Part shown: positions 34,775 through 44,289 of the stretch, piece after piece
Layout of the letters: each line of letters opens with the position of its first letter
Position numbering within the stretch: the stretch's first letter is position 1
Origin: Flavobacteriaceae bacterium
Lineage (GTDB): Bacteria > Bacteroidota > Bacteroidia > Flavobacteriales > Flavobacteriaceae
DNA length: 64,000 bases
Assembly (NCBI GenBank): GCA_018402205.1
Contig: JAGYIX010000003.1
Location: 496,001 to 560,000, forward strand
Direction: 5' to 3'
Program-made: the position numbers and the translations under genes
The notes under the pieces: generated by a model
What the model saw: only the letters and a program-made list of their open reading frames with translations
The model's database searches: none
What the model was told of the DNA's origin: nothing

Positions 34775-37168
34775 TTAAGACTGCACGTCGACCGCAATAT
34801 TTGACTTGACCACATTCAGTTCAATATCTGGGTAATTCTTTTTCACCTCAGCTATAACTTCTTCGGTCGAGTTGCCTTCATAAGTGACCTCTTCAACCTC
34901 TTGAACACCATTCAGTTCGCTTACAGTTCGAACCACTATATAGGTTTTCGAATCCTCGCCAGCGGTTGTGGCCCGAATGTCAACAGTAACTTCTTTGTGC
35001 ACTTCATCGGCAGTATAAACAGCTAAAGCGTCAGCATTAACCAAACTAGGAGCAATAACCAGTGCAACCACTGACATTAATTTTATCAGAATGTTTAATG
35101 AGGGGCCTGAAGTGTCTTTAAACGGATCTCCCACAGTATCTCCAACTACAGCAGCTTTGTGAGCGTCTGATCCTTTACGGCCTTGTTTCTCGATAGTTTT
35201 TTTGGCATTATCCCAGGCTCCACCAGCGTTTGACTGAAATATAGCCATAAGCACACCCGATGAGGTGACTCCGGCTAATAAACCTCCCAGCATCTCAGCG
35301 CCTCCAACGAATCCAACAACTACAGGAACAATAATGGCGAGTAGCCCCGGCATTACCATTTCTTTAATCGAAGCTTGTGTAGAGATTGCAACACACTTAT
35401 CGTATTCAGCAACCCCATCGGCGGCATCAAATATGGCTCTGTCTTCGGCAGTAGCCTTAGAGAGATCTGAATCGTACTTACGCATTATTTCGAGCGCGGC
35501 TTTAAGTGCAGGAATTTCTTTGAATTGACGGCGCACTTCCTCGATCATGGCCATTGCGGCACGACCCACCGCATTCATCGACATAGCCGAGAAAACAAAT
35601 GGAAGCATTGCTCCAACCAACAATCCGGCCATAATAGTAGGCTCAGAAACATCAATAGCCTTTACCTTGGCCGTTTTCATAAAGGCTGCAAAAAGTGCAA
35701 GCGCGGTAAGTGCAGCTGAGGCAATAGCAAACCCTTTTCCGATGGCCGCCGTCGTATTTCCGACTGCATCAAGTGTATCTGTGCGATCGCGAACTTCGGC
35801 AGGCAGTTCGGCCATTTCCGCAATACCACCAGCATTATCTGAGATCGGGCCATATGCATCCACAGCTAACTGAATACCCGTGTTAGCCAACATGCCCACG
35901 GCTGCGATTGCAATACCGTATAGTCCAGCAAAGTGATGAGAAACTAAAATTGCAGCGGCAATTAAAATAATCGGAATGGCTGTAGACATCATACCTACAC
36001 CCAGTCCGGCAATTATATTCGTAGCAGAACCAGTTTCAGACTGGCGTACAATAGAATTCACAGGCTTAGTGCCTGTTCCTGTATAATACTCAGTAGCCTT
36101 ACCCACTAGCAGGCCAGCGACCAATCCGGCAATGGTAGCCAAGAACACGCCAAATGAGGTAAATGTTTTTCCGTCTTCTACCCAAGACTCAGGAAGCATT
36201 TCATTAATCATAAAGTAAGAGGCCACGAGCATCAAAGCCGCCGATCCAAACTCCCCTAAATTAAGGGCTGTATGAGGATTACCCCCTTCTTTAACGCGAA
36301 CAAGAAAGGTTCCGATAATAGACATTATAATACCAACAGCTGCAAGAGCTAAAGGAAGATACACCGCCCCAAGACCGTTAAACGAGTTAGCAAATTCAGG
36401 AAGTGTGGCAAAAGCCGCTCCCAGAACCATCGTTCCAATAATAGATCCAACATACGACTCAAAAAGGTCAGCACCCATTCCCGCAACGTCTCCTACGTTG
36501 TCACCAACATTGTCAGCTATGGTAGCCGGGTTAAGCGGGTGATCTTCTGGTATACCGGCCTCAACCTTACCTACAAGGTCGGCTCCGACATCGGCTGCTT
36601 TGGTATAAATACCACCACCAACGCGGGCAAATAAAGCTATTGAAGATGCTCCTAGAGAAAATCCTGACAGTACGTTAAGCACTTCATCAATTCCCCATCC
36701 TTGAGCGCTATAGATTGCAAATAATCCACCTAAACCTAGAACGCCTAAACCTACCACGCCAAGACCCATAACAGATCCGCCGGCAAAGGCTACTTCTAGC
36801 GCTTTAGCTAAAGAAGTACGCGCGGCATTGGTGGTTCTCACGTTTGCTTTTGTGGCAACGCGCATGCCGATGAATCCGGCTAAGGCCGAGCAAATGGCTC
36901 CCACTATAAACGAAACGGCCACAAGACCATTTGATCCGGCCTCATTTTGCCCTTTGAAGAACAGTAAAATAGCCACGGCGGCAACGAATATGCTCAGGAT
37001 CTTGTATTCAGCCTTTAAAAAAGACATCGCCCCATCGGCGATATTTTTGGCAATTCTAGCCATTTTTTCGTTTCCTACTTCTTGCTTGGTAACCCAAGCA
37101 TTTTTGAAGAAAACGTAAATGAGCCCAAGAATACCAAAGGCCCACAAGAAAGGAACTACTGCCTCCAT
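34775..37168 (-). CDS. hppA: Membrane-bound ion-pumping pyrophosphatase, K+-dependent type
   Basis: 797 residues from the ATG at 37168 ('[21 protein letters not shown]'); the 14 codons ahead in the track are not membrane-like. About 16 hydrophobic helices. '[19 protein letters not shown]' and '[20 protein letters not shown]' form the substrate site. '[13 protein letters not shown]' has Ala and Gly where K+-independent enzymes have Lys and Thr, so it should be the K+-stimulated type; H+ and Na+ pumping cannot be told apart. After the last helices there is an unusual ~80-residue hydrophilic tail. It couples PPi hydrolysis to ion export and removes biosynthetic PPi. Confidence 0.94.
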   Translation of the reverse strand: MEAVVPFLWAFGILGLIYVFFKNAWVTKQEVGNEKMARIAKNIADGAMSFLKAEYKILSIFVAAVAILLFFKGQNEAGSNGLVAVSFIVGAICSALAGFIGMRVATKANVRTTNAARTSLAKALEVAFAGGSVMGLGVVGLGVLGLGGLFAIYSAQGWGIDEVLNVLSGFSLGASSIALFARVGGGIYTKAADVGADLVGKVEAGIPEDHPLNPATIADNVGDNVGDVAGMGADLFESYVGSIIGTMVLGAAFATLPEFANSFNGLGAVYLPLALAAVGIIMSIIGTFLVRVKEGGNPHTALNLGEFGSAALMLVASYFMINEMLPESWVEDGKTFTSFGVFLATIAGLVAGLLVGKATEYYTGTGTKPVNSIVRQSETGSATNIIAGLGVGMMSTAIPIILIAAAILVSHHFAGLYGIAIAAVGMLANTGIQLAVDAYGPISDNAGGIAEMAELPAEVRDRTDTLDAVGNTTAAIGKGFAIASAALTALALFAAFMKTAKVKAIDVSEPTIMAGLLVGAMLPFVFSAMSMNAVGRAAMAMIEEVRRQFKEIPALKAALEIMRKYDSDLSKATAEDRAIFDAADGVAEYDKCVAISTQASIKEMVMPGLLAIIVPVVVGFVGGAEMLGGLLAGVTSSGVLMAIFQSNAGGAWDNAKKTIEKQGRKGSDAHKAAVVGDTVGDPFKDTSGPSLNILIKLMSVVALVIAPSLVNADALAVYTADEVHKEVTVDIRATTAGEDSKTYIVVRTVSELNGVQEVEEVTYEGNSTEEVIAEVKKNYPDIELNVVKSNIAVDVQS

Positions 37169-37207
37169 AAATATTAGTTTAGTTTCGGTTAGTTTAAATG
37201 ACGCCCG

Positions 37208-37215
37208 CAAAAGTA
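37208..37215 (-). promoter_or_regulatory. -7 element TACTTTTG ahead of hppA
   Basis: Exact TAnnTTTG match on the minus strand, 39 bp before the hppA ATG. Just upstream is an inverted repeat AAAAGTT-A-AACTTTT (37218-37232). No -33 TTTG is seen. Confidence 0.5.
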
Positions 37216-37291
37216 GTAAAAGTTAAACTTTTAGGCTTTTGAAATTCCGAGCGGTGACTCAAGGTTTAAGCTACTGCCGTTTGATATACGT

Positions 37292-38272
37292 TTAATCGCG
37301 ATAAAGAACCTTTTTGACCGCTTTAATCACATCGTCTTCATTAGGCAACCACTCCTTGAGAAGCACGGGTGAATAAGGAGCTGGAGTGTCGGCTGTGTTA
37401 AGCTTCACCACAGGTGCATCTAGGTAATCGAAAGCCTTGTCTTGAACGTGATAAATGACTTCAGTGGCTACGTTTCCAAACGGCCAAGCCTCTTCTAAAA
37501 CCACCATACGGTTGGTCTTTTTCACTGACTTGATTATGGTATCGTGATCCATTGGTCGAACTGTACGCAAGTCTATAATTTCAACTGAAATTCCTTCTTG
37601 AGCCAATCGATCGGCTGCTTTATAGGCCTCTTTGATAATTTTTCCATAAGAAACAATAGTCACATCGCTGCCTTCTCTCTTTATATCTGCCACTCCCAAA
37701 GGAATGGTATAGTCACCCTCTGGCACTTCGCCTTTATCTCCATACATCTGCTCCGATTCCATAAAAATAACCGGATCGTCATCGCGAATAGCTGATTTTA
37801 ATAAACCTTTTGCATCCGCTGGATTTGACGGAACAACCACCTTTAAACCAGGACAGTTGGCAAACCAACTATCAAATGCCTGCGAGTGCGTAGCACCTAG
37901 CTGACCTGCAGAGGCAGTTGGACCTCTAAAAACAATAGGAATATTAAACTGACCAGCAGACATCTGACGCATTTTAGCGGCGTTATTGATAATCTGATCT
38001 ATACCTACCAAAGCGAAGTTAAAGGTCATAAACTCGATAATGGGGCGATTGCCATTCATGGCCGAGCCTACACCAATGCCAGAAAAGCCTAATTCAGAAA
38101 TAGGGGTGTCGATAACTCGCCTAGGGCCAAATTCATCGAGCATGCCTTTTGATGCCTTGTAAGCACCATTGTATTCGGCTACCTCTTCTCCCATTAAATA
38201 TATAGTCTCGTCTCGGCGCATCTCTTCAGACATGGCCTCAGCAATTGCCTCTCTAAACTGAAGTGTTTTCAT
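37292..38272 (-). CDS. pdhB: Pyruvate dehydrogenase E1 component, beta subunit
   Basis: 326 residues. 'FREAIAEAMSEEMRRDETIYLMGEEV' at the N-terminus and 'DTPISELGFSGIGVGSAMNG' are typical of the alpha-keto acid dehydrogenase E1 beta family, with the transketolase C-terminal domain after ~residue 200 ('VSYGKIIKEAY'). With E1 alpha it decarboxylates pyruvate using thiamine diphosphate. pdhA and the E2/E3 genes are not in the window. 'EVAEYNGAYKASKG' supports pyruvate over branched-chain substrates, though not conclusively. Confidence 0.92.
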   Translation of the reverse strand: MKTLQFREAIAEAMSEEMRRDETIYLMGEEVAEYNGAYKASKGMLDEFGPRRVIDTPISELGFSGIGVGSAMNGNRPIIEFMTFNFALVGIDQIINNAAKMRQMSAGQFNIPIVFRGPTASAGQLGATHSQAFDSWFANCPGLKVVVPSNPADAKGLLKSAIRDDDPVIFMESEQMYGDKGEVPEGDYTIPLGVADIKREGSDVTIVSYGKIIKEAYKAADRLAQEGISVEIIDLRTVRPMDHDTIIKSVKKTNRMVVLEEAWPFGNVATEVIYHVQDKAFDYLDAPVVKLNTADTPAPYSPVLLKEWLPNEDDVIKAVKKVLYRD

Positions 38273-38295
38273 AGTATTTTTATACAGTGTGTGGG

Positions 38296-38303
38296 CAAAA
38301 ATA
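38296..38303 (-). promoter_or_regulatory. -7 element TATTTTTG ahead of pdhB
   Basis: Exact TAnnTTTG match on the minus strand, 23 bp before the pdhB ATG at 38272. It is divergent from the etf promoter. The 26-bp palindrome lies about 40 bp upstream. Confidence 0.5.
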
Positions 38304-38344
38304 AGACATTTTAATCGTTGTCTATACCCCTGCCGCTAGGAATA

Positions 38345-38370
38345 AATTTATTATGCATGCATAATAAATT
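38345..38370. promoter_or_regulatory. Perfect 26-bp palindrome, probable operator of etfBA
   Basis: Left half AATTTATTATGCA, mirrored exactly, with core TTATGCATGCATAA. It ends 12 bp upstream of the TATATTTG -7 element of etfB, so it covers the position of a -33 box and should block RNA polymerase if occupied. It is not a terminator because no T-run follows. The binding protein is unknown; symmetry and size suit a dimeric repressor of the MarR or TetR kind. Confidence 0.7.
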
Positions 38371-38382
38371 AAACGGTTTTAG

Positions 38383-38390
38383 TATATTTG
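38383..38390 (+). promoter_or_regulatory. -7 element TATATTTG of the etfBA operon
   Basis: Exact TAnnTTTG match 27 bp before the etfB ATG, immediately downstream of the palindrome. Confidence 0.65.
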
Positions 38391-38417
38391 TTTACAGACG
38401 ATTAACCCAGATTACCT

Positions 38418-39164
38418 ATGAAAATATTGGTTTGTATTAGCGCTGTTCCAGACACCACCTCAAAGATCAATTTTACCGATAATGACACCCGCTTCGATAC
38501 GCAGGGAGTTCAGTTTGTCATGAACCCCAACGACGAATTCGGGCTTACTCGGGCGATTTGGTTTCAAGAAAAGCAGCAGGCCGAAGTACACATAGCCACA
38601 GTGGGGGAATCTCAGGTAGAACCAATAATGCGCAAGGCGCTGGCTATTGGAGCTACCAAGGGTTATCGCATAGACGCAGCTCCTGTTGACGGATTCTTTG
38701 TAGCCACTCAGTTATCTGCACTTATTAAAAAAGAAGCTTACGATTTAGTCATCTGCGGTAGAGAATCCATTGATTATAACGGGGCCATGGTTCCCGGGCT
38801 TATTGCTCATGAGTGCAACTATGCCTTTATCAATACCTGTGTACACCTAGAAATTGAAGGGGGCCAAGCCAAAGCCATTCGTGAAATCGACGGAGGAAAC
38901 GAAAAATTGAGCACATCACTTCCGCTGGTTATTGGGGCTCAAAAAGGTCTAGTAGAAGAATCTGACCTTAAGATTCCTAATATGAGAGGTATTATGATGG
39001 CAAGACAGAAACCCATAGAGGCGATACCTGCAATTGAAGTTGCTCCTCGCACCTTTGATGTGCATTTTGAACGGCCTAAAGTCAAAGGTCAAGTCACTTT
39101 AGTCGACGCAAATGACTTAGACACGCTCATTGACCTATTACATAAAGAAGCTAAAGTTTTATAA
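38418..39164 (+). CDS. etfB: Electron transfer flavoprotein, beta subunit
   Basis: 248 residues. 'MKILVCISAVPDT' at the N-terminus and 'ESIDYNGAMVPGLIAHECN' are family marks; the AMP-binding segment is in the first half. With EtfA it accepts electrons from acyl-CoA dehydrogenases and passes them to the quinone pool. First gene of etfB-etfA, with a 2-bp gap to etfA. Confidence 0.94.
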   Translation: MKILVCISAVPDTTSKINFTDNDTRFDTQGVQFVMNPNDEFGLTRAIWFQEKQQAEVHIATVGESQVEPIMRKALAIGATKGYRIDAAPVDGFFVATQLSALIKKEAYDLVICGRESIDYNGAMVPGLIAHECNYAFINTCVHLEIEGGQAKAIREIDGGNEKLSTSLPLVIGAQKGLVEESDLKIPNMRGIMMARQKPIEAIPAIEVAPRTFDVHFERPKVKGQVTLVDANDLDTLIDLLHKEAKVL

Positions 39165-39166
39165 CC

Positions 39167-40123
39167 ATGTCTGTACTTGTATACCTAGAAACCGAGAACC
39201 AATCGCTAAAAAAATCTTCTGCAGAGCTAGCCTCTTTTGCAAAAGCGCTAGCAGGTTCTGAAAAGACTATTGGCTTATGCGTTAATGCCTCAGATGCTGC
39301 CAATTTTACCTCTTATGGGCTAGACGAGCTCATTGTTATCGATCACCCCGCACAGACCCTTAGTGCCGAAGAGGTAGCCCAATTGGTAGCTGCTATTGCC
39401 GAAGAGGTTTCCGCAATTAAGGTTATCATAGGCTCTAGCGCAGACGCTCGCTATTACGGATCTCTTATTGCTGCCCGATTAAGTGCTTCTTATATTCCAA
39501 ACGTGGCAGCAATACCAGAGCAGCGCGACGGAGAGCTACTCTATAAACGGAGTGTATTTACCAATAAAGGATACGCCTACACTGCAGCCAAAGCTTCAAG
39601 AATAGTCATTGGACTTTCCAAAAATGCTTTTGGGATTCACGAGAATAATCAACCCTTGACCCTTAGCCAAAGAAGCCTCGATTTGGATACGCCCAAAGTA
39701 CGTTCAGAAGGAGTCGAAAAAGCCAGCGGAAAAGCCACCATAGCTGACGCCGACGTGGTTGTCTCGGCCGGAAGGGGGCTCAAAGGCCCTGAAAACTGGG
39801 GAATGATCGAAGAACTAGCCGATATATTAGGTGCCGCCACTGCCTGCTCAAAACCAGTGTCTGATTTAGGTTGGAGACCGCACGGAGAGCATGTAGGACA
39901 AACAGGGAAGCCCGTATCCACGAATCTCTACATCGCCATCGGCATTTCAGGGGCAATTCAACATTTGGCAGGAGTTAACACCTCTAAAGTCAAAGTAGTG
40001 ATCAATAATGACCCTGAAGCACCTTTCTTTAAAGCTGCCGACTACGGAGTGGTTGGCGACGCCTTTGAAGTAGTGCCGCAGCTCATAGAAAAATTGAAAC
40101 ACTTTAAGGCCCAAACCGCCTAA
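39167..40123 (+). CDS. etfA: Electron transfer flavoprotein, alpha subunit
   Basis: 318 residues. The C-terminal FAD domain has 'VVSAGRGLKGPENW', 'RPHGEHVGQTGKPVSTNLYI' and 'GISGAIQHLAGVNTSKV', the classical ETF-alpha signature, and ends in 'ADYGVVGDAFEVVPQLIEKL'. The FAD of the heterodimer is bound mainly here. The next gene starts 21 bp later. Confidence 0.95.
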   Translation: MSVLVYLETENQSLKKSSAELASFAKALAGSEKTIGLCVNASDAANFTSYGLDELIVIDHPAQTLSAEEVAQLVAAIAEEVSAIKVIIGSSADARYYGSLIAARLSASYIPNVAAIPEQRDGELLYKRSVFTNKGYAYTAAKASRIVIGLSKNAFGIHENNQPLTLSQRSLDLDTPKVRSEGVEKASGKATIADADVVVSAGRGLKGPENWGMIEELADILGAATACSKPVSDLGWRPHGEHVGQTGKPVSTNLYIAIGISGAIQHLAGVNTSKVKVVINNDPEAPFFKAADYGVVGDAFEVVPQLIEKLKHFKAQTA

Positions 40124-40144
40124 AAACGCGTATTTTGCCCCCTA

Positions 40145-40753
40145 ATGAGTACGGTACAACTAATCATAAAGGGGATTTCTTATAGCCAGGCTCAAAACGG
40201 GGCCTATGCACTCATTCTCGAAGAAGAGTCAGGTGAAAGAAAATTACCCATAGTCATTGGTGCTTTTGAAGCGCAATCTATAGCCGTTGCCTTAGAAGAA
40301 GATTTAAAACCACCTCGCCCACTTACCCACGACCTTTTTAAAAACACCCTTAACCGATTTGATATTAGCCTTGACTATGTGCTTATTCACAAATTGAAAG
40401 AAGGGGTCTTTTATGCCAGCTTGATCTGCCAAAAAGACGGAAAAGAAGAAATCATTGATGCGCGAACCAGTGACGCCGTAGCTTTAGCAGCGCGTTTTGG
40501 AGCGCCAATTCAAACCTATTCACAGATACTAGACCAAGCAGGGATTACCTTTTCATCTCTAGACATGAACGTAAAAAAAACCGCCCCGTCTGACCTAGAG
40601 TCTATGAAAAACTCTACCCAATCTACCCAATCAAACTTCGGTTCATACTCAGAAAAGCAGTTACATGCCGCCCTAAAAAAGGCGGTTACAGATGAAGATT
40701 ACGAGAAAGCTGCTGCCTTAAGAGACGAATTAGAGCGAAGAAATCTTTCATAA
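40145..40753 (+). CDS. Bifunctional nuclease (DUF151/BFN) with C-terminal UVR motif
   Basis: 202 residues. The BFN domain covers ~1-130 ('KLPIVIGAFEAQSIAVALE', 'PRPLTHDLF', 'DARTSDAVALAARF'). A Ser/Thr-rich linker leads to a UvrB/UvrC-type helical hairpin at ~168-202 ('LHAALKKAVTDEDYEKAAAL'). Plant BFN1 homologues degrade RNA and DNA; bacterial roles are poorly known. The UVR motif suggests a protein partner. It lies in line with etfBA and the nucleoside transporter and is probably co-transcribed. Confidence 0.88.
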   Translation: MSTVQLIIKGISYSQAQNGAYALILEEESGERKLPIVIGAFEAQSIAVALEEDLKPPRPLTHDLFKNTLNRFDISLDYVLIHKLKEGVFYASLICQKDGKEEIIDARTSDAVALAARFGAPIQTYSQILDQAGITFSSLDMNVKKTAPSDLESMKNSTQSTQSNFGSYSEKQLHAALKKAVTDEDYEKAAALRDELERRNLS

Positions 40754-40770
40754 CTTAAGTTCCTTTTAAA

Positions 40771-42063
40771 ATGGCCATACTTAGAGGACTTATCGGAATT
40801 GCCGTATTGCTGGCAATAGCTTATTTGCTAAGTTCAAAACGCACAGCCGTTAGGTGGAAAACCGTTTTCATTGGTCTTGCCCTTCAATTTACACTAGCAT
40901 TTGGGGTACTTCGCATAGAATGGGTTAAACAAGTATTTAATGTAATGGGTGGTTTTTTCACAGCCATACTTGAATTCACTGAAAGCGGCAGTCTTTTCTT
41001 GTTTGGCAATCTTATTGATGCTTCTAACCCCACCATAGGGTATGTTTTCGCCCTTCAAATTTTACCTACCATTGTATTCTTCTCTGCACTCACCTCTATT
41101 CTGTATTACTTTGGTATTATACAGCGGGTAGTCAAAGCCTTAGCCTGGCTGCTGACCAAAGCGCTCGGAATATCTGGTGCTGAAAGTCTTTCGGTAGCCG
41201 GAAACATATTCTTAGGCCAAACAGAGGCTCCTTTATTAATTAAGGCTTATTTGCCTAAAATGAATCGCTCAGAAATACTACTGGTGATGACCGGCGGCAT
41301 GGCAACAGTTGCCGGGGGAGTACTTGCCTCTTATGTAAGTTTTCTAGGCGGATCTGACCCAGAGCTAAGACTGTCTTTTGCCCGTCATTTAATTGCCGCT
41401 TCAGTAATGGCAGCACCAGGGGCTATACTTATTTCTAAACTGATGCTTCCGCAGACCAAAGTTGTAGACGAGGCCATTGAAATTTCAGACACCTCTTCGG
41501 GCTCTAATGCGCTAGATGCTTTAGCAAATGGAACTACAGAAGGATTAAAACTAGCCTTAAATGTAGGGGCAATGCTGCTCGTGTTTATTGCCTTCATAGC
41601 GCTAATTAACGGCGTGTTGAATCAGTTGGGCACCATAGGAGGTCTAAATGATTTTCTCGCTCCTTTATGGGGGTATGAAAAGGTATCTCTAGAGGCAATT
41701 TTGGGCACCCTTTTTGCACCACTAATGTATATAATTGGTGTAGCTAAAGAAGATCTTAGTCTTATGGGGCAATTATTAGGTATCAAATTGGTAGCCTCAG
41801 AATTCGTAGCCTACACTCAGCTTGCGAGTTTAAAAGACATGAACAATGCCGTTCACTTGGCCTATGACAAATCTGTTTTAATGGCCACTTATATGCTCTG
41901 CGGATTCGCCAATTTCGCCTCTATAGGTATACAAATTGGTGGAATTGGCACTTTAGCCCCTTCCCAAAAGAAAACCTTGTCAGAATTGGGCTTCAAAGCC
42001 CTTATTGCGGGCTCACTCGCCTCACTGCTATCTGCTACCATCGCCGGAATGATCTTGGGTTAA
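40771..42063 (+). CDS. Concentrative nucleoside transporter (NupC/CNT family)
   Basis: 430 residues with about ten hydrophobic segments. 'GNIFLGQTEAPLLIKAYLP' and 'MTGGMATVAGGVLASYV' are core substrate/ion motifs of the CNT family, and 'LMYIIGVAKEDL' and 'CGFANFASIGIQIGGIG' lie in the C-terminal half. It imports nucleosides with H+ or Na+; specificity is not readable. It fits functionally with the two deoxynucleoside kinases and thyA in the window. Confidence 0.92.
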   Translation: MAILRGLIGIAVLLAIAYLLSSKRTAVRWKTVFIGLALQFTLAFGVLRIEWVKQVFNVMGGFFTAILEFTESGSLFLFGNLIDASNPTIGYVFALQILPTIVFFSALTSILYYFGIIQRVVKALAWLLTKALGISGAESLSVAGNIFLGQTEAPLLIKAYLPKMNRSEILLVMTGGMATVAGGVLASYVSFLGGSDPELRLSFARHLIAASVMAAPGAILISKLMLPQTKVVDEAIEISDTSSGSNALDALANGTTEGLKLALNVGAMLLVFIAFIALINGVLNQLGTIGGLNDFLAPLWGYEKVSLEAILGTLFAPLMYIIGVAKEDLSLMGQLLGIKLVASEFVAYTQLASLKDMNNAVHLAYDKSVLMATYMLCGFANFASIGIQIGGIGTLAPSQKKTLSELGFKALIAGSLASLLSATIAGMILG

Positions 42064-42162
42064 TTAAGCCGTTGATAACCTGAAGATAATCTGTTACTCC
42101 TATAGGCCTCAACCACGTTTGTAGTTAATATCTTTACTTCATACTTATTCTACTAAGAACGC

Positions 42163-42987
42163 ATGCAGGCATACCATCAGCTTTTACAACACATCTTAGA
42201 TCACGGACACCACAAAAGCGACCGAACAGGAACAGGAACTCTAAGTGTATTTGGTCATCAAATGCGTTTTGATTTAAGTCAAGGGTTTCCGTTGGTTACT
42301 ACAAAAAAAGTGCACCTAAAATCGATTATTTACGAATTGCTATGGTTTTTAAAGGGAGAAACCAATATTAAATACCTCACAGAAAACAATGTGCGCATTT
42401 GGAATGAATGGGCCGATTCTCACGGAGACCTTGGTCCCATTTATGGGCATCAATGGCGCAACTGGAACAGCGAAGGAATTGATCAGATTAAAACGGTGAT
42501 AGATACCTTAAAAAGTAATCCAGATAGCCGACGTATGCTGGTGAGTGCCTGGAACCCAAGTGTGCTTCCTGATACCAGCTGTTCTTTTGAAGCCAATGTA
42601 GCCAACAATAAGGCAGCACTTCCGCCTTGCCATGCCTTTTTTCAATTTTATGTTGCCGACGGCAAACTGTCTTGTCAGCTCTATCAGAGAAGTGCAGATG
42701 TATTCTTAGGGGTGCCATTTAATATCGCCTCTTATGCATTGCTCACTATGATGGTAGCGCAGGTCTGTGAATTGGAGGCCGGAGACTTTGTGCATACATT
42801 GGGAGACGTTCATATTTACAGCAACCATCTCGAGCAGGTTACTTTGCAACTGAGCCGTGAGCACAGACCTTTGCCGGTAATGAAAATCAATCCGAACATT
42901 AGAGACATTGATGGCTTTAATTACGAAGATTTTGAATTGGTGGGATACGATCCGCATCTGCCTATCAAAGCCCCTGTAGCCGTTTAA
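42163..42987 (+). CDS. thyA: Thymidylate synthase
   Basis: 274 residues. The substrate loop '[19 protein letters not shown]', the catalytic Cys in '[12 protein letters not shown]', '[21 protein letters not shown]' and '[14 protein letters not shown]' are all present. It has a small insertion ('[11 protein letters not shown]') before the catalytic loop relative to E. coli. It makes dTMP from dUMP using methylene-THF, producing DHF for the folA product encoded 9 bp downstream. The preceding 99-bp gap has only an imperfect TATCTTTA -7 candidate. Confidence 0.96.
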   Translation: MQAYHQLLQHILDHGHHKSDRTGTGTLSVFGHQMRFDLSQGFPLVTTKKVHLKSIIYELLWFLKGETNIKYLTENNVRIWNEWADSHGDLGPIYGHQWRNWNSEGIDQIKTVIDTLKSNPDSRRMLVSAWNPSVLPDTSCSFEANVANNKAALPPCHAFFQFYVADGKLSCQLYQRSADVFLGVPFNIASYALLTMMVAQVCELEAGDFVHTLGDVHIYSNHLEQVTLQLSREHRPLPVMKINPNIRDIDGFNYEDFELVGYDPHLPIKAPVAV

Positions 42988-42996
42988 TACACGTAG

Positions 42997-43488
42997 ATGA
43001 AAGAAATTATTATTGTAGCTGCCTTAGCCAAAAACAGGGCAATGGGCCTGAACAACACCCTCCCTTGGCATCTACCTAAAGACTTTGCTCATTTTAAAGC
43101 ACTTACTTCAGGGCACCCCATAATCATGGGAAGAAAAACCCTAGAGAGTCTTCCGGCCAAACTCAAAAATCGAGATCACATTGTGGTGACCAAAAACAAA
43201 GCCTATCAGCCGAAATTTGAAGTGGAGCAAATTGCACACAGCCTTGAACAGGCCATAGCGTGCTCTATCGACCAAAAGGTGTTTATTGTGGGCGGAGCGC
43301 AAATCTACTTCCAAGCACTGCCCTTAGCTACCGAAATGGTGCTTACCCATGTCGACCATTCTTTTGAGGCCGACACGTTCTTTCCTGAGTTCTCCAATCA
43401 AGAGTGGAAGCCTATAAATAGCGAGTTTCACGCCAAGGACGAAAAAAATATGTACGATTTTAACATAGTGACCTACAGGCGTATTTAG
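42997..43488 (+). CDS. folA: Dihydrofolate reductase
   Basis: 163 residues. 'AALAKNRAMGLNNTLPWHLPKDFAHFK' at the N-terminus includes the NLPWxLPxD motif, with Asp as the catalytic acid. 'IIMGRKTLESLP' and 'VFIVGGAQIYFQAL' bind NADPH. It recycles DHF made by ThyA and is the target of trimethoprim. Ends 4 bp before the convergent murI stop. Confidence 0.96.
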   Translation: MKEIIIVAALAKNRAMGLNNTLPWHLPKDFAHFKALTSGHPIIMGRKTLESLPAKLKNRDHIVVTKNKAYQPKFEVEQIAHSLEQAIACSIDQKVFIVGGAQIYFQALPLATEMVLTHVDHSFEADTFFPEFSNQEWKPINSEFHAKDEKNMYDFNIVTYRRI

Positions 43489-43492
43489 GAGC

Positions 43493-44281
43493 TTACAGCA
43501 CAAGGTGGGTTACAGATCGCAGCTGTTTAAACGACATTTGTCTTGCGAGTTTTGCTAAGTGTTCAGACGATCCACTAGTATAAAGGCGCAGCTCGGGATC
43601 GGCATTGTAAGCGTTCAAAGTGAGCTGTTCGACCCTTCTAGCAACTGCATCAGACGCGCTAAGCACCTTCACCTCTTGTCCTAGTAATTCACTAAATAAA
43701 GGCGCCACAAGCGTATAATGCGTACAGCCCAAAACCAGCGTATCTATGTCGTAAGACTTAAAGTCGTCTACAAAAAAACTAATGCGCTCTCGCAATACAT
43801 CACTTGTCCATGAAAGTTGCTCTATAGCCTCAACCAAGCCTATTCCTGCCCGCTCTATCAGCATAACTTCAGAAGCATATTTTTGGCAGGTTGAACGGTA
43901 TCCTGCACTTTTTAAGGTACGTTCGGTAGCTAGCACCCCTATTCTTCCATTGACTGTGCTCTCTGCTGCTGGTTTTACAGGAGGCTCAATACCCACAAAA
44001 GGCACGTCGAAACGCTGACGCAATTGGCCGATAAGTTCTGTGGTAATCGTATTACAGGCAACCACTATAAGCTGAGCGCCTTGAGACAGTAAAAAAGACA
44101 CTATACGCTCACTGTAATTCAAAAGCGTTTCGGTATCTAGAGATCCATAGGGGGCGTGTAGTGAATCGGCGTAATAGGTATACTTCACCTTCAATCTCCT
44201 TGACTGTAGTGCGTTGAGCACACTCAATCCTCCAAGTCCCGAGTCAAAGACTCCTATATGAAAGGTGTTTTTTGCACTCAT
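43493..44281 (-). CDS. murI: Glutamate racemase
   Basis: 262 residues. Catalytic features: 'VFDSGLGGLSVL' (Asp/Ser), first Cys in 'VVACNTITTE' and second in 'LVLGCTHYTLVAP'. It supplies D-Glu for the MurD reaction encoded 30 kb away. It is the last gene of the bamA block and is separated from ompH by a terminator-like hairpin, so its expression may depend on read-through. Confidence 0.95.
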   Translation of the reverse strand: MSAKNTFHIGVFDSGLGGLSVLNALQSRRLKVKYTYYADSLHAPYGSLDTETLLNYSERIVSFLLSQGAQLIVVACNTITTELIGQLRQRFDVPFVGIEPPVKPAAESTVNGRIGVLATERTLKSAGYRSTCQKYASEVMLIERAGIGLVEAIEQLSWTSDVLRERISFFVDDFKSYDIDTLVLGCTHYTLVAPLFSELLGQEVKVLSASDAVARRVEQLTLNAYNADPELRLYTSGSSEHLAKLARQMSFKQLRSVTHLVL

Positions 44282-44289
44282 AAAGGCTC

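Noticed and set aside
35525-35873. Long plus-strand ORFs inside hppA
   Set aside because: Antisense shadows of an alanine/glycine-rich membrane protein; same for plus-strand ORFs inside ftsZ, ftsA, murE, dnaG and aroA.
37216-37232. Inverted repeat AAAAGTT-A-AACTTTT upstream of hppA as an operator
   Set aside because: Short, AT-only arms in AT-rich DNA; could be chance. Kept only as a remark with the promoter.
42118-42136. TTTG plus TATCTTTA as a thyA promoter
   Set aside because: The spacing of 7 bp is far from the 17-23 bp needed for a -33/-7 pair, and the -7 has a mismatch; not listed as a feature.
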